A DNA stretch of 64,000 nucleotides from contig NZ_CABJDN010000001.1 in NCBI RefSeq assembly GCF_902364365.1, forward strand, positions 310,001 through 374,000. The letters run 5' to 3'. The first letter of the stretch is position 1. Each line of letters begins with the position of its first letter. Of this stretch, positions 29,627 to 39,261 are shown in pieces. The stretch is from Bacteroides intestinalis (GTDB taxonomy: Bacteria > Bacteroidota > Bacteroidia > Bacteroidales > Bacteroidaceae). Both the position numbers and the translations under genes were made by a program. A model generated the notes under the pieces. It ran no database searches, was not told the origin of the DNA, and worked only from the letters and a program-made list of their open reading frames with translations.

Positions 29627-29728
29627 CGGATAAATACTGAAATATGCTTAATAGACAGAATAAAAATGCCTCTTCGGCTGTTGGTGTTTATGAATAAAAG
29701 GGTACGGAAGAAGGAGAGAAGGGAAAAG

Positions 29729-29754
29729 AAAAGGGTGCTCGCTGGCACCCTTTT
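29729..29754 (-). terminator. Terminator of the outer membrane beta-barrel gene
   Basis: AAAAGGGTGC and GCACCCTTTT form a perfect ten-pair stem with a six-base loop, ending in T-rich sequence on the minus strand about 20 bases after the stop codon. Confidence 0.7.
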
Positions 29755-29773
29755 CTGATTATCTTATATTTGT

Positions 29774-30433
29774 TTAGAACATATAGGAGAAGGAAATCAT
29801 TAGGTTACGGTTTTTCCAATCACTATTGTCTATTGTTTCAAGTAATCCCCAATCATAGCTAATAGCGACTTGATATCTCTGATTGAATTCAACACCTGTT
29901 TTAAGTCCTAAGCCTAAATCAAAACGTTTCATTTTATCCTTTCCGAATATGTTTTCAGAACCTTCACCTTTTAAATCACTGGGATCTATTCCCCATTCTC
30001 CCCAATCTATGTTTCCGCCAGCACTACTAAGGTCAGCTTTGGCTTTAATTTTACCGAATACGCCGATAGCAGCATAAGGACCTGCATTTCCAAAGACAGC
30101 AAAGTTTTCATTTATGACATATTTGTATCCCATATGAACCGGAATTTCCAGATAATACGGATTAAGCTTGAGACTTACCAATGAGCCATAGTTAGCTTTA
30201 CTACCTTTTGATGTCAATAATCCGCCAAATTCAAGGTAAACTCCTTCAGCAACTTGTGGCAATGCCATTTCTGCCTTTACTCCTACGTGGAACCCTGTTC
30301 TGCTATTCATAAAGCTGTTGGAGTATTTACTACTGTTCATACCTGCCGTGACGCCCCATCTAAGGTTTTCCTGTGCGTTTACACTCCCTAAACCTATCGC
30401 CAGTATGGCGACTAATGCTAGAATCTTTTTCAT
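29774..30433 (-). CDS. Outer membrane beta-barrel protein (PorT/OMP_b-brl type)
   Basis: 219 residues. Signal peptide MKKILALVAILAIGLGSVNAQ. The mature part has alternating strands ending with an aromatic residue (NLMISFSYMF), as required for outer-membrane insertion, with typical phrases WGVTAGMNSSKYSN, GFHVGVKAEMAL, YLEIPVHMGYKYVINENFAVFGNAGPYAAIGVFGK and GLKTGVEFNQRYQVAISYDWGLL. This fits the small eight-stranded porin-like barrel family common in Bacteroidota. It has its own promoter and terminator. The cargo or role is not known. Confidence 0.85.
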   Translation of the reverse strand: MKKILALVAILAIGLGSVNAQENLRWGVTAGMNSSKYSNSFMNSRTGFHVGVKAEMALPQVAEGVYLEFGGLLTSKGSKANYGSLVSLKLNPYYLEIPVHMGYKYVINENFAVFGNAGPYAAIGVFGKIKAKADLSSAGGNIDWGEWGIDPSDLKGEGSENIFGKDKMKRFDLGLGLKTGVEFNQRYQVAISYDWGLLETIDNSDWKNRNLMISFSYMF

Positions 30434-30476
30434 GTCAGTTAAGTTATTGTATTGATATTTAAAAAACTATCGGTTG

Positions 30477-30496
30477 CAAATATATACATATATTTG
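30477..30496. promoter_or_regulatory. Palindromic divergent -7 element
   Basis: CAAATATATACATATATTTG carries TATATTTG on each strand (30489-30496 plus; 30484-30477 minus). The minus copy is 44 bases before the beta-barrel start. The plus copy could fire toward the acyl-CoA synthetase. No -33 TTTG was found on the minus side. Confidence 0.45.
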
Positions 30497-30626
30497 TATC
30501 TCTTTGGAAAAAAGAACAGAAATATGGAGTGATCACTTCCTTTTTATGGTAAGATCGTACTAATATTACAGAAGTATATACTAAACATTTAATTCTCAAG
30601 ATAGAAATAGTTTCATTTGAAACCAC

Positions 30627-30634
30627 TATCTTTG
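30627..30634 (+). promoter_or_regulatory. Candidate -7 box of the acyl-CoA synthetase gene
   Basis: TATCTTTG matches TAnnTTTG, 19 bases before the ATG at 30653; the leader would be very short. Confidence 0.35.
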
Positions 30635-30652
30635 CCAGGTATTTACCAATAT

Positions 30653-32467
30653 ATGAATAATATGACTTATCATCATTTATCTGTCCTCGTACATCGACGG
30701 GCAGAGAAGTATGGCGACAAGGTGGCTCTGAAATACAGGGATTACGAAACGTCGCAGTGGATACCCATTACCTGGAATCAATTCTCACAAACAGTTCGAC
30801 AAGTTGCGAATGCACTCATAGAGTTAGGAGTGCAGGAGGAAGAAAACATAGGAATCTTTTCTCAGAACAAGCCCGAATGTCTTTATGTGGATTTCGGGGC
30901 ATTTGCTAACCGTGCAGTGACCATACCTCTGTATGCTACCAGTTCACCTGCACAGGCACAGTACATTATCAATGATGCTCAGATACGTTATATCTTCGTA
31001 GGCGAGCAATTCCAGTATGATGCGGCTTTCAGTGTCTTTGGCTTTTGTCAATCGTTGCAGCAATTGATCATCTTCGACCGGGCTGTTGTACGCGACCCTC
31101 GTGACATGACTTCCATCTATTTCGACGAGTTCCTGGAAACAGGAAAAGGTTTGCCGAACAACGATATAGTGGAAGAACGTACTTCCCGTGCATCGGATGA
31201 TGACCTTGCGAACATTCTTTATACATCCGGTACTACTGGTGAACCGAAGGGGGTAATGTTGCATCACTCTAACTATATGGAGGCTTTCCGTATCCATGAT
31301 ATCCGTTTGGTAGACATGAGTGACCAAGATATCTCCATGAACTTCCTTCCCTTGACACATGTCTTCGAGAAAGCATGGACATATCTTTGTATTCATAAAG
31401 GCGTGCAGATTTGTATCAACCTCCGTCCGGTGGATATCCAGACTACCATTAAAGAAATCCGTCCGACATTGATGTGCAGTGTTCCCCGTTTCTGGGAAAA
31501 AGTGTATGCCGGTGTGCAGGAGAAGATTGCTCAGGAAACAGGCTTGAAGAAAGCTATGATGTTGGATGCCATCAAGGTAGGTAAGATACATAACATCGAT
31601 TATCTGCGTAAGGGTAAAACTCCGCCGTTGATGAATCAACTGAAATATAAGTTCTACGAAAAGACGGTTTATGCTTTACTGAAAAAGACGATTGGTATTG
31701 AGAACGGTAATTTCTTCCCTACTGCGGGAGCTGCCGTACCCGATGAAATCTGTGAATTTGTTCATTCGGTAGGCATCAATATGTTGGTTGGTTATGGTCT
31801 GACCGAATCGACGGCTACTGTTTCCTGTTTCCTTAATCAAGGTTATGAAATAGGTTCCGTAGGTACCGTGATGCCTGATGTGGAAGTGAAGATCGGTGAA
31901 GAGAATGAAATTCTCCTGCGTGGAAAGACTATCACGAAAGGTTATTATAAAAAAGCGGAAGCTACTGCTGCTGCTATTGATAAGGATGGATGGTTCCATA
32001 CCGGTGATGCCGGTTATCTGAAAGGTGATCAGCTGTATCTGACTGAACGTATCAAGGATTTGTTCAAGACTTCCAATGGTAAATATATCAGCCCGCAAGC
32101 TTTGGAGACGAAACTGGCTATTGATCGTTACATTGATCAGATTGCCATTATTGCCGATCAGCGTAAATTTGTGTCTGCCCTTATTGTTCCGGTCTATGGC
32201 TTCGTGAAAGATTATGCCAAGGAGAAAGGGATTGAATATAAGGATATGGAAGAACTGCTGCAGCATCCTAAGGTGATCGGTTTGTTCCGTGCTCGCATAG
32301 ATACCTTGCAACAGCAGTTTGCACACTATGAGCAAGTGAAGCGTTTTACTCTTTTACCCGAACCTTTCAGTATGGAACGTGGTGAGCTGACTAATACCTT
32401 GAAGCTGAAGCGTCCTGTAGTAGCAAAGAATTACAAGGAGCTGATAGATAAGATGTACGAAGAATAA
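30653..32467 (+). CDS. Long-chain fatty acid-CoA ligase (AMP-binding)
   Basis: About 604 residues from the ATG at 30653; another ATG at 30662 (MTYHHLSVLVHRRAEKYG) is an equal candidate. The AMP-binding signature ILYTSGTTGEPKGVML is near residue 185, with VGYGLTESTATVS (adenylate site) near 385, GWFHTGDAGYL near 450 and LTERIKDLFKTSNGKYISPQALE after it, all as in long-chain acyl-CoA synthetases. It activates fatty acids to acyl-CoA with ATP, for use in lipid synthesis or recycling; no beta-oxidation genes are nearby. No signal peptide; it acts in the cytoplasm or at the inner membrane. A strong terminator follows, so it is monocistronic. Confidence 0.93.
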   Translation: MNNMTYHHLSVLVHRRAEKYGDKVALKYRDYETSQWIPITWNQFSQTVRQVANALIELGVQEEENIGIFSQNKPECLYVDFGAFANRAVTIPLYATSSPAQAQYIINDAQIRYIFVGEQFQYDAAFSVFGFCQSLQQLIIFDRAVVRDPRDMTSIYFDEFLETGKGLPNNDIVEERTSRASDDDLANILYTSGTTGEPKGVMLHHSNYMEAFRIHDIRLVDMSDQDISMNFLPLTHVFEKAWTYLCIHKGVQICINLRPVDIQTTIKEIRPTLMCSVPRFWEKVYAGVQEKIAQETGLKKAMMLDAIKVGKIHNIDYLRKGKTPPLMNQLKYKFYEKTVYALLKKTIGIENGNFFPTAGAAVPDEICEFVHSVGINMLVGYGLTESTATVSCFLNQGYEIGSVGTVMPDVEVKIGEENEILLRGKTITKGYYKKAEATAAAIDKDGWFHTGDAGYLKGDQLYLTERIKDLFKTSNGKYISPQALETKLAIDRYIDQIAIIADQRKFVSALIVPVYGFVKDYAKEKGIEYKDMEELLQHPKVIGLFRARIDTLQQQFAHYEQVKRFTLLPEPFSMERGELTNTLKLKRPVVAKNYKELIDKMYEE

Positions 32468-32501
32468 AGAAATAATAAACCTACCTATTGAAAATAGAAA
32501 C

Positions 32502-32541
32502 CTCCCGGTTAAGAGTCAGGGCTTTTAATCGGGAGCTTTTT
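32502..32541 (+). terminator. Terminator of the acyl-CoA synthetase gene
   Basis: CTCCCGGTTAA (32502-32512) pairs with TTAATCGGGAG (32525-32535) with one G-T type mismatch, followed by CTTTTT. Confidence 0.75.
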
Positions 32542-32610
32542 ATATATCCGTGTGCCTAAAAAGTGCACGCATATTACTTGTTTGTCCTCTCCCGCCTATC
32601 CTGTACCGCG

Positions 32611-32618
32611 TATATTTG
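32611..32618 (+). promoter_or_regulatory. Candidate -7 box of the GH43 gene
   Basis: TATATTTG, a full match to TAnnTTTG, lies 37 bases before the GH43 start at 32648. No well-spaced -33 TTTG is seen, which fits activator-dependent expression. Confidence 0.45.
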
Positions 32619-32647
32619 CATCATCACTTTATATTAATTTATGCAAG

Positions 32648-34666
32648 ATGTATAACTTATCTATTACTACAGGAAAAATAGCGGATGGCATTTCCGCATT
32701 GTTGATGCTTTGTTGCATGCTCATAGTACAGTCGTGCACCATTCCCGTACAAACTACAATTTCTTTATCATCCGACAATGGAGACGGTACTTATACCAAT
32801 CCGGTGATTAATGCCGATTATCCCGATCCTGATATTATACGGGTGGGTGAAGACTTTTATATGGTCAGTTCCTCATTCGTTGCTATGCCGGGTATTCCTA
32901 TCTGCCATTCTAAGGATCTCATTAACTGGCGTATTATAGGGCATGCTTACGATAGCATCACCTTCCGCCCTCAATACCGGATGGAGAATGAACAGACAGC
33001 GTATAGTCGTTTGTGTTGGGCTCCTTCCATCAAATATCATGATGGTATCTATTATATAGGAGTTAATATTGCCGATGATGGTTTTGTGATGTTTAAGAGT
33101 GATAAACCGGAAGGTCCGTATTCGATGCATAAGTTTGATAAGCGTTTGTATGATCCGGGATTTTTCATCGATGATGACGGTAAGAAATATGTCACACATG
33201 GAAAGACAAAGATATACCTGACACGGTTGAAAGATGATGGAACCGGTGTACTTGATCCTGATGATGAGGGTACCTTGATTATTACGGCTTCTAAAGGATA
33301 TGAATATCTTTTTGAAGGATGCCACACTTATAAAAGAAATGGTTGGTATTATATCTTCAATCCGGCGTTGGGATACAATGGAGTACAGATGATCAGTCGT
33401 TCCCGTAATCTTTACGGTCCGTATGAAACCAAGGTTCTGATTGATGATGATATCAATTATGCCGATGCCGGTGTGCATCAGGGCGGATATGTGGAGACAC
33501 TTGAAGGCGAGTCATGGGCCTATACTTTCCAGGACAGGGATTATGTGGGTAGATGTGTGATGCTGTATCCGATGAGATGGGAAGAGGACTGGCCGGTAGT
33601 AGGCCCGGAAGGCAAACCGGGAAAAGGAGTGGTAACTTATAGGAAACCGGCAGTCAAGGCTAAACAGGAGATTACATTTCCTCAACATTCGGATGATTTC
33701 AGTACTTCAAAACTGGCTCATGTCTGGGAATTCAATCATGTACCCCGGAAAGATAAATGGAGCTTGACGGATCGTCCCGGTTATTTCAGGATTTATGCGC
33801 AGTATGCAAAGGGATTTGAATGGGCACGTAATTCTCTGACACAGAAAGTCTCAGGACCATATAGTACCGGAACTGTTTCGTTAGATTTATCCGGACTTCG
33901 TGAGGGTGATTTTGCCGGAAATGGCATTATGGGAAGAGTCATGTACCAACTGGGAGTACGGAAGAAGGTGGATGGCTGTTGGCTTGAACTGAGGCAGGGT
34001 GGGAGAGAAGGAGAGATCGTTGTCGATAGTCTTCCTGTCAAAATCGATAAAATATACCTGCGCACTGAAGTAACAAAACAAGGTTCTTTACTGTTTTATT
34101 ATAGTTTGGATAATCTTGAATATAACCGTTTCGGTCCGGAAGGAGTTTCCAACTTCTGGGGATTCCTGGGTATCCGTCATGCTCTATGCTGTTATAACCT
34201 GAATAAAGAGGCTACTGGTGGTTATGCTGATTTTGATTATTTTGAATTAGAAAGTAATCGCAGAGGGAACCACTACGATGCATTTACTGAGATCGACTTT
34301 TCTCAGTATGATGATCGTGAAGGGATGAAATTAGTACGCCCGATAGCAAAACGCCCCATGCAGTTTATTTCCGGGATACGGGATGGAAGCTGGCTCGTAT
34401 TCAATAATATGTACTTTAAACAGAGCCCTCAAAAAGTAACTATTGAGCTTCAGGCAGAAACTCCCGGAACAGTGATTGAGATAAGGGAGGGAAGCGTCGA
34501 TGGCAAATTGATTGCCACTTGTCCGATAAATCAGAGCCAGATTCTGGGAGAATGGGAGAAGCAGACCTTTGAGGTCAGTGAAGCGGTAAAAGATAAGTCC
34601 AAAATTTACTTCTTGTTCCGTGGACAGAGCCAGGGGTTGGCTATAAGGAACTTTATCTTTTACTGA
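32648..34666 (+). CDS. GH43 family glycosidase (beta-xylosidase / alpha-arabinofuranosidase type) lipoprotein
   Basis: 672 residues from the ATG at 32648; the longer reading to 32552 would cross the promoter. A lipoprotein signal (LLMLCCMLIVQSC) precedes the five-bladed propeller. The three GH43 catalytic acids are visible: base Asp60 in YPDPDIIRV, pKa-tuning Asp169 in DPGFFIDDDG, and acid Glu223 in LFEGCHTYKRNGWYYI. A C-terminal beta-sandwich (about 350-525, FSTSKLAHVWEFNHVP, then a lectin-like part) is the common accessory domain; a carbohydrate-binding-like module may form the last 130 residues. It should cleave xylosyl or arabinosyl side groups at the cell surface. The last seven bases overlap the 3' end of the opposing HTCS gene. 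Linkage specificity is not readable. Confidence 0.93.
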   Translation: MYNLSITTGKIADGISALLMLCCMLIVQSCTIPVQTTISLSSDNGDGTYTNPVINADYPDPDIIRVGEDFYMVSSSFVAMPGIPICHSKDLINWRIIGHAYDSITFRPQYRMENEQTAYSRLCWAPSIKYHDGIYYIGVNIADDGFVMFKSDKPEGPYSMHKFDKRLYDPGFFIDDDGKKYVTHGKTKIYLTRLKDDGTGVLDPDDEGTLIITASKGYEYLFEGCHTYKRNGWYYIFNPALGYNGVQMISRSRNLYGPYETKVLIDDDINYADAGVHQGGYVETLEGESWAYTFQDRDYVGRCVMLYPMRWEEDWPVVGPEGKPGKGVVTYRKPAVKAKQEITFPQHSDDFSTSKLAHVWEFNHVPRKDKWSLTDRPGYFRIYAQYAKGFEWARNSLTQKVSGPYSTGTVSLDLSGLREGDFAGNGIMGRVMYQLGVRKKVDGCWLELRQGGREGEIVVDSLPVKIDKIYLRTEVTKQGSLLFYYSLDNLEYNRFGPEGVSNFWGFLGIRHALCCYNLNKEATGGYADFDYFELESNRRGNHYDAFTEIDFSQYDDREGMKLVRPIAKRPMQFISGIRDGSWLVFNNMYFKQSPQKVTIELQAETPGTVIEIREGSVDGKLIATCPINQSQILGEWEKQTFEVSEAVKDKSKIYFLFRGQSQGLAIRNFIFY

Positions 34667-37600
34667 TTCAGATTATCCTCCTCGTTATTGATGGAGTTTT
34701 TATACTCGCTTGGAGTAACTCCCATGTGCTTTTTAAAGCATCTGCTGAAGTACTTCGGATCGCTGAAGCCAGTCATATAAGCAATTTGGGAGAAGTTGTA
34801 TACATCACTTCTGATCAGCTGGGCAGCTCTTTTTACGCGAATTTCCCTGATAAAATCTACCGGAGGCATTCCTACAATGGATTTAAGCTTCCGGTAGAAA
34901 ATACTCCGGCTCAGCAGTAGCTTATTGGCGAAATCGTCGATCACTAAATCCGGATTATCCATTTGCTCTTCCAGGAAATCCATCACTTCTTTCATGAATA
35001 GCTTATCATGCGGCATTACTTCGGGTTCCGAAGGAATCCAGTCTTTGGAGTTATTGGTTTCGTTGCTTGCTGATAACTGCTTCAAAAATATTTCCTGTAA
35101 TTGTTTACGCTTGGTAAACAGGGAAGCAATGCGGGCTTTGAGATACGAAGAGCTGAATGGTTTCGTAATGTAATCGTCGATACCTTGTTCCAAGGCAGTG
35201 ATGCGGTCGTCCAGTGATGCCTTGGCTGATAGAAGAATGATCGGGATATAACAAATATCTTTATTTTCCTTGATACATTTAATCATTTCCACTCCATCCA
35301 TGACGGGCATCATCACATCACTGATTATCATATCAGGTATAGCCTCTGATGCGAGTCTCAGACCTTCTTCGCCGTTTGCTGCTTCCAGGATAGTGTATTT
35401 CTTTGATAATATATTTCTAAGCAGGCTTCTCAGTTCACGATTATCTTCTACGATCAGAATGGATAGTAGTTCTTCTTCCGAATCTTTTTCCAGTTCTACT
35501 ATACCATTGTTTGCAGGTGTTGGAATATCTACTGTATTCTCTGAACTATCAGCAAGGATTAATTCGGCTTGTATATCTTTCTCGAATACTTCACGTTCCA
35601 AAGGTAAGGTCACACTGAATTCGCTGCCTTTTCCCGGTTGGCTTTTAACCTCTATGTTTCCGTGATGCATATCTACCAATTCTTTGACAAGTGATAAGCC
35701 AATTCCTGATGAAGGTTGCAGAATGTTGTTGTTCTTGCTAAGTGTTTCAAAGCGTTTGAAAAGAGAACCTATCTTATCAGGAGCAATGCCGATACCTTCA
35801 TCAATAATGGAGATCCAGATATGCTGATCCGTTTTCTGTACTACAATCTTTACCGTTTTTCCGGGCAGTGTATATTTGAATGCATTGGATAGCAGGTTGA
35901 ATACTATTTTTTCCACTTTGTCCCTGTCTATCCATATATATACTTCTTCTTGGTTAGCTTTGAATGTGAAGTCTATCTGTTTTTCTTCGGCAATCAGGCG
36001 GAAGTTTTCTGTAATTTTCATCAGGAAGGCAATCAATTCTGTTTGTTCCACCATTACCTTCATCTTCTTGTTCTGTATCTTCCGGAAGTCGAGTATCTGA
36101 TTGACAAGGCGTAACATGCGTTCCGTATTCTTATGTACGACAGTCAGATGTTCCCGTACGGAAGGAGAAATGGTCTGATCTTCCAGAACCTCACTGACCG
36201 GACTGGAAATAAGAGTCAATGGTGTACGTAGTTCGTGTGAAATATCAGTAAAGAATTTCAGTTTGATATTTGATAATTGCTGCTCCATATCCACCTGATG
36301 ACGCAGGCGATAGATGTAAAAGAAGATATAAAGGATGAGTCCTGTGAGTAAAATGAATGCTGCAAGGTATGCCAGGAAAGCCCAGGGAGTTTCCCAAAAG
36401 GTAGGGATAACCTTGATGAAAAGTGTACGTGTATTGTTTACCCATACTCCGTCACTATTTGTCGATTTCACCTGTAGTCGGTATTCGCCGGCAGGCAGAT
36501 TGATGTAGCTGGCCAGCCTGTTTTTATCACTGTAGTTCCATTCTTTCTCAAGACCTTCCAGGCGGTAAGCATAACGTATATCATCCGGTCTTGTGAAATC
36601 CAGCGCAGAGAACTGCACATTGATGTTCCGTTCCGAGGGATGCAAAGCTATTTCTTTCAGATCATCGATAGCGACAGTCGATTTCTTTCCATTGACTTTC
36701 AGGTCGGTGAAAACAACTGAAGGCACATAATCACTCTTCTTCATCTGCTCCGGTACTATTTCCAGAATGCCCATATCTGTACCGAAAACTAATTGGTGTT
36801 TGGCATTAATGGCTGGGATAGCTTCGGTAAAATTCAGCTTCTGTCTGAGAAATCTTGTATCATAATTCTCAAAAGCTTCTGTCTCTGGATTGAATTTAGA
36901 CAGAGCATTTTCGGATGCTATCCATAAGTTCTTTTTCGGGTCCTCTATCATGGATAATACCATATCCGAACTTAAGCCTTCTTGCTCGGTATAGTATTGA
37001 AATTCAATATTTTCACTGAGCAATGTCCTGGAAGTGATTTTGTTGACTCCTCCGGTAAATGTCAATACGTAGATGGCTTTGCGGCTATCTTCATAGATAT
37101 GCATAATATCGTTTCCTGTCAGGCTTAAAGGATTGTTCTTATTTTGTATATTCCTGTAGAACTTGATTTCTTCCGGTTGTGCAAAATCGTTTGAAAATGT
37201 CAGTAAGCCGAAAGCTGTTCCTATTAGTAATATCCCGTTTTCTGTCCCTGTGATGTAACGTACATTGTGACAAGTGCTGAATGGATAGTTCTGCAGTTTA
37301 TTCCTATGATTGATGAAGTACACTTTTCCTTCAGGCGTTTGTTGCAGCAGGTTTAGTCCGCCACCATAGCATCCTACCCAGATATTATCGTGGTTATCGG
37401 AGTATATAGTGTATACATCATTGTTGCTCAGACTATATATATCTTCGGAGGCGTATGTATAGTTTTGTACGAGATAACTTCCATCACTTTTTTTCGTAAG
37501 TTGGAAGAGTCCGTCTCCTTTGGTACCTATCCAAACCGTTCCGTTCTTTCCTTCGCAGATACTGTAAACACTGGCATTAAACGATACTTTGTCTTTACCG

Positions 37601-39018
37601 ATTCTTCCTTGTGGAGACAAATAACCTGCTATGCTGCCATCCGGGTGATATATTCTTACGAATTCACTTTTAGAAGCTACCCATAATCGTTTTAAACTGT
37701 CCAAAAGGAAAGCGCGGATTTCAAATCCCCTGTCTACTCCTTTCAGGTTATAGACTTGCGGATAGAAAGACATTTTCTTTATACCCCTGACACTGACAAG
37801 CCAGTCGTTCCCTTGTCTGTCCTGGTAGTGGTAGCGAACGAGTGGAGCAAATAATGATTGCGGATTGTCCGGATCAGTATAGAAAGCCTTCAACTCTTTA
37901 CTTTCTCTGTCATAGTAGCAGAAGTTTCCTTTATGAGGAATCAGCCATAAAGTGCCTTGCTTGTCTTCAAAAATAGTGTTTTTATTCTCTCTACCATAGT
38001 TCACTACTTCTTTCTCGGGGGTAAAGAGGTATTGCTTTTCGCCTGTTTCCGGATTATAGCGTATTACTCCGGGAGTTGTAGGGAATATCCATAGTTCTCC
38101 CTCTCTGTCTTCGTATATAGAAATCACTTCATTGGAAGGTTGTATAGGTGTACGAATATCGATGGAACGGGAAGTATTGGTGTCCGGATTGAACAAGATG
38201 ATGCCATTATTGGTAGTTATGGCAAGCAATCCATTAGAGGTTATATCCAAAGAGCTTATTTTGCTGATGGGGCAAGGAAGTTCTATGAATTTCACACTTT
38301 CTGTCTGTGGACTGTAATAGGCTACTTTGTCCGAAGCAGAGGCGAGATAGATTCTGCCTTTATATTCCTGGATAAACTGAAATGGGAAATCGCTGTCAAT
38401 CTTCTTTCTGCCTACAATAGATATACCTTTGTCTGTTAATATCCATTCATCTTTGTCGGAGTCCTGGAAGATCGTGAAGATATGTTCGCCTTTCAGAATA
38501 CCGTTGAATGTGCTGTAGAGTGTAATTCCTTCTTTCTCCTTATATCTCTTTTCATCTACTCTATAACAATAACCTTTGTCGCATGTCACCCAAGCTATAC
38601 CTTCTTTGAGGGGAAACACTTTTTGGACAAAGTTTCTCCTTTGCATATCTTTATCTACTGTTTGCAGTACATCATAAAAAATCTCGAGGTGAGTGTCGAA
38701 TATGTAAGCCTTGCTATCATATGTCTGACACCAGATGTCACCGTATGCGGTTTCTGAGATAAAGGTAATTCGATTGTTGGATAGCGTATATTCTTTATGT
38801 GGTGCCGATTTGTAGTTCTTGAATGTATATCCGTCGAACTTATTGAGTCCGTTGCGGGTACAGATCCAGATAAAGCCTTTCTGATCTTGCAAAACAGCCG
38901 ATGCAATGTCTTGGGGAAGTCCGTTTTCTGCTGTAAAATCAGTGATCTGACAAATGGGTTGTGCCGATGAAAACACCGGTACCATTAAGTATAAGAGGTA
39001 GATAATCAGTCGTTTCAT
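34660..39018 (-). CDS. Hybrid two-component system regulator (HTCS) of PUL 2
   Basis: 1452 residues from the ATG at 39016-39018, chosen because a -7 box lies just upstream and a signal peptide follows (MKRLIIYLLYLMVPVFSSAQ). The periplasmic part has two seven-bladed propellers (reg_prop repeats such as GFIWICTRNGLNKFDG and GTVWIGTKGDGLF) and a Y_Y_Y domain (about 770-850). One transmembrane helix follows (about 870-895, WAFLAYLAAFILLTGLILYIFFYIY). Then come the kinase with the phospho-acceptor His928 (ISHELRTPLT), ATPase (GIGIAPDKIGSLFKRF), a receiver with Asp1234 (ISDVMMP), and an AraC-type DNA-binding end (FSQIAYMTGFSDPKYFSRCFKKHMGVTPSEYK). It should sense an oligosaccharide in the periplasm and activate the adjacent GH43 and SusC promoters. 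Confidence 0.97.
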   Translation of the reverse strand: MKRLIIYLLYLMVPVFSSAQPICQITDFTAENGLPQDIASAVLQDQKGFIWICTRNGLNKFDGYTFKNYKSAPHKEYTLSNNRITFISETAYGDIWCQTYDSKAYIFDTHLEIFYDVLQTVDKDMQRRNFVQKVFPLKEGIAWVTCDKGYCYRVDEKRYKEKEGITLYSTFNGILKGEHIFTIFQDSDKDEWILTDKGISIVGRKKIDSDFPFQFIQEYKGRIYLASASDKVAYYSPQTESVKFIELPCPISKISSLDITSNGLLAITTNNGIILFNPDTNTSRSIDIRTPIQPSNEVISIYEDREGELWIFPTTPGVIRYNPETGEKQYLFTPEKEVVNYGRENKNTIFEDKQGTLWLIPHKGNFCYYDRESKELKAFYTDPDNPQSLFAPLVRYHYQDRQGNDWLVSVRGIKKMSFYPQVYNLKGVDRGFEIRAFLLDSLKRLWVASKSEFVRIYHPDGSIAGYLSPQGRIGKDKVSFNASVYSICEGKNGTVWIGTKGDGLFQLTKKSDGSYLVQNYTYASEDIYSLSNNDVYTIYSDNHDNIWVGCYGGGLNLLQQTPEGKVYFINHRNKLQNYPFSTCHNVRYITGTENGILLIGTAFGLLTFSNDFAQPEEIKFYRNIQNKNNPLSLTGNDIMHIYEDSRKAIYVLTFTGGVNKITSRTLLSENIEFQYYTEQEGLSSDMVLSMIEDPKKNLWIASENALSKFNPETEAFENYDTRFLRQKLNFTEAIPAINAKHQLVFGTDMGILEIVPEQMKKSDYVPSVVFTDLKVNGKKSTVAIDDLKEIALHPSERNINVQFSALDFTRPDDIRYAYRLEGLEKEWNYSDKNRLASYINLPAGEYRLQVKSTNSDGVWVNNTRTLFIKVIPTFWETPWAFLAYLAAFILLTGLILYIFFYIYRLRHQVDMEQQLSNIKLKFFTDISHELRTPLTLISSPVSEVLEDQTISPSVREHLTVVHKNTERMLRLVNQILDFRKIQNKKMKVMVEQTELIAFLMKITENFRLIAEEKQIDFTFKANQEEVYIWIDRDKVEKIVFNLLSNAFKYTLPGKTVKIVVQKTDQHIWISIIDEGIGIAPDKIGSLFKRFETLSKNNNILQPSSGIGLSLVKELVDMHHGNIEVKSQPGKGSEFSVTLPLEREVFEKDIQAELILADSSENTVDIPTPANNGIVELEKDSEEELLSILIVEDNRELRSLLRNILSKKYTILEAANGEEGLRLASEAIPDMIISDVMMPVMDGVEMIKCIKENKDICYIPIILLSAKASLDDRITALEQGIDDYITKPFSSSYLKARIASLFTKRKQLQEIFLKQLSASNETNNSKDWIPSEPEVMPHDKLFMKEVMDFLEEQMDNPDLVIDDFANKLLLSRSIFYRKLKSIVGMPPVDFIREIRVKRAAQLIRSDVYNFSQIAYMTGFSDPKYFSRCFKKHMGVTPSEYKNSINNEEDNLNQ

Positions 39019-39042
39019 AGTATCGTTCTGAATAGTGCAGAA

Positions 39043-39050
39043 CAAATGTA
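39043..39050 (-). promoter_or_regulatory. Candidate -7 box of the PUL 2 HTCS gene
   Basis: The minus strand reads TACATTTG, about 25 bases before the HTCS start at 39018. Confidence 0.45.
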
Positions 39051-39199
39051 TGGAAAAAAGGTAATAAATGAAAAGCATAGGATCTGTTTGACCGAAAAAG
39101 CCGATATTTCGCCCGAATTATCCACCCTCTTTCTTCTGTATTTCGAAAAAGTGCACTCTTGCTACCTGATTTTGTTCCATCGCTGTAGTATTAGTTAGC

Positions 39200-39207
39200 T
39201 ACTTTTG
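39200..39207 (+). promoter_or_regulatory. Candidate -7 box of PUL 2 susCD
   Basis: TACTTTTG matches TAnnTTTG and leaves a leader of about 50 bases to the SusC start. The nearest upstream TTTG is 25 bases away, outside the usual spacing, so an activator is likely. Confidence 0.45.
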
Positions 39208-39261
39208 CAAAGTGAAAGAACAGAATAAATTTAATCATTAACTATTAAAAACACATTACTT

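Noticed and set aside
32552..32647. Longer N-terminus of GH43
   Set aside because: It would include the -7 box at 32611-32618 and lacks a signal sequence at its start; the lipoprotein signal follows the ATG at 32648.
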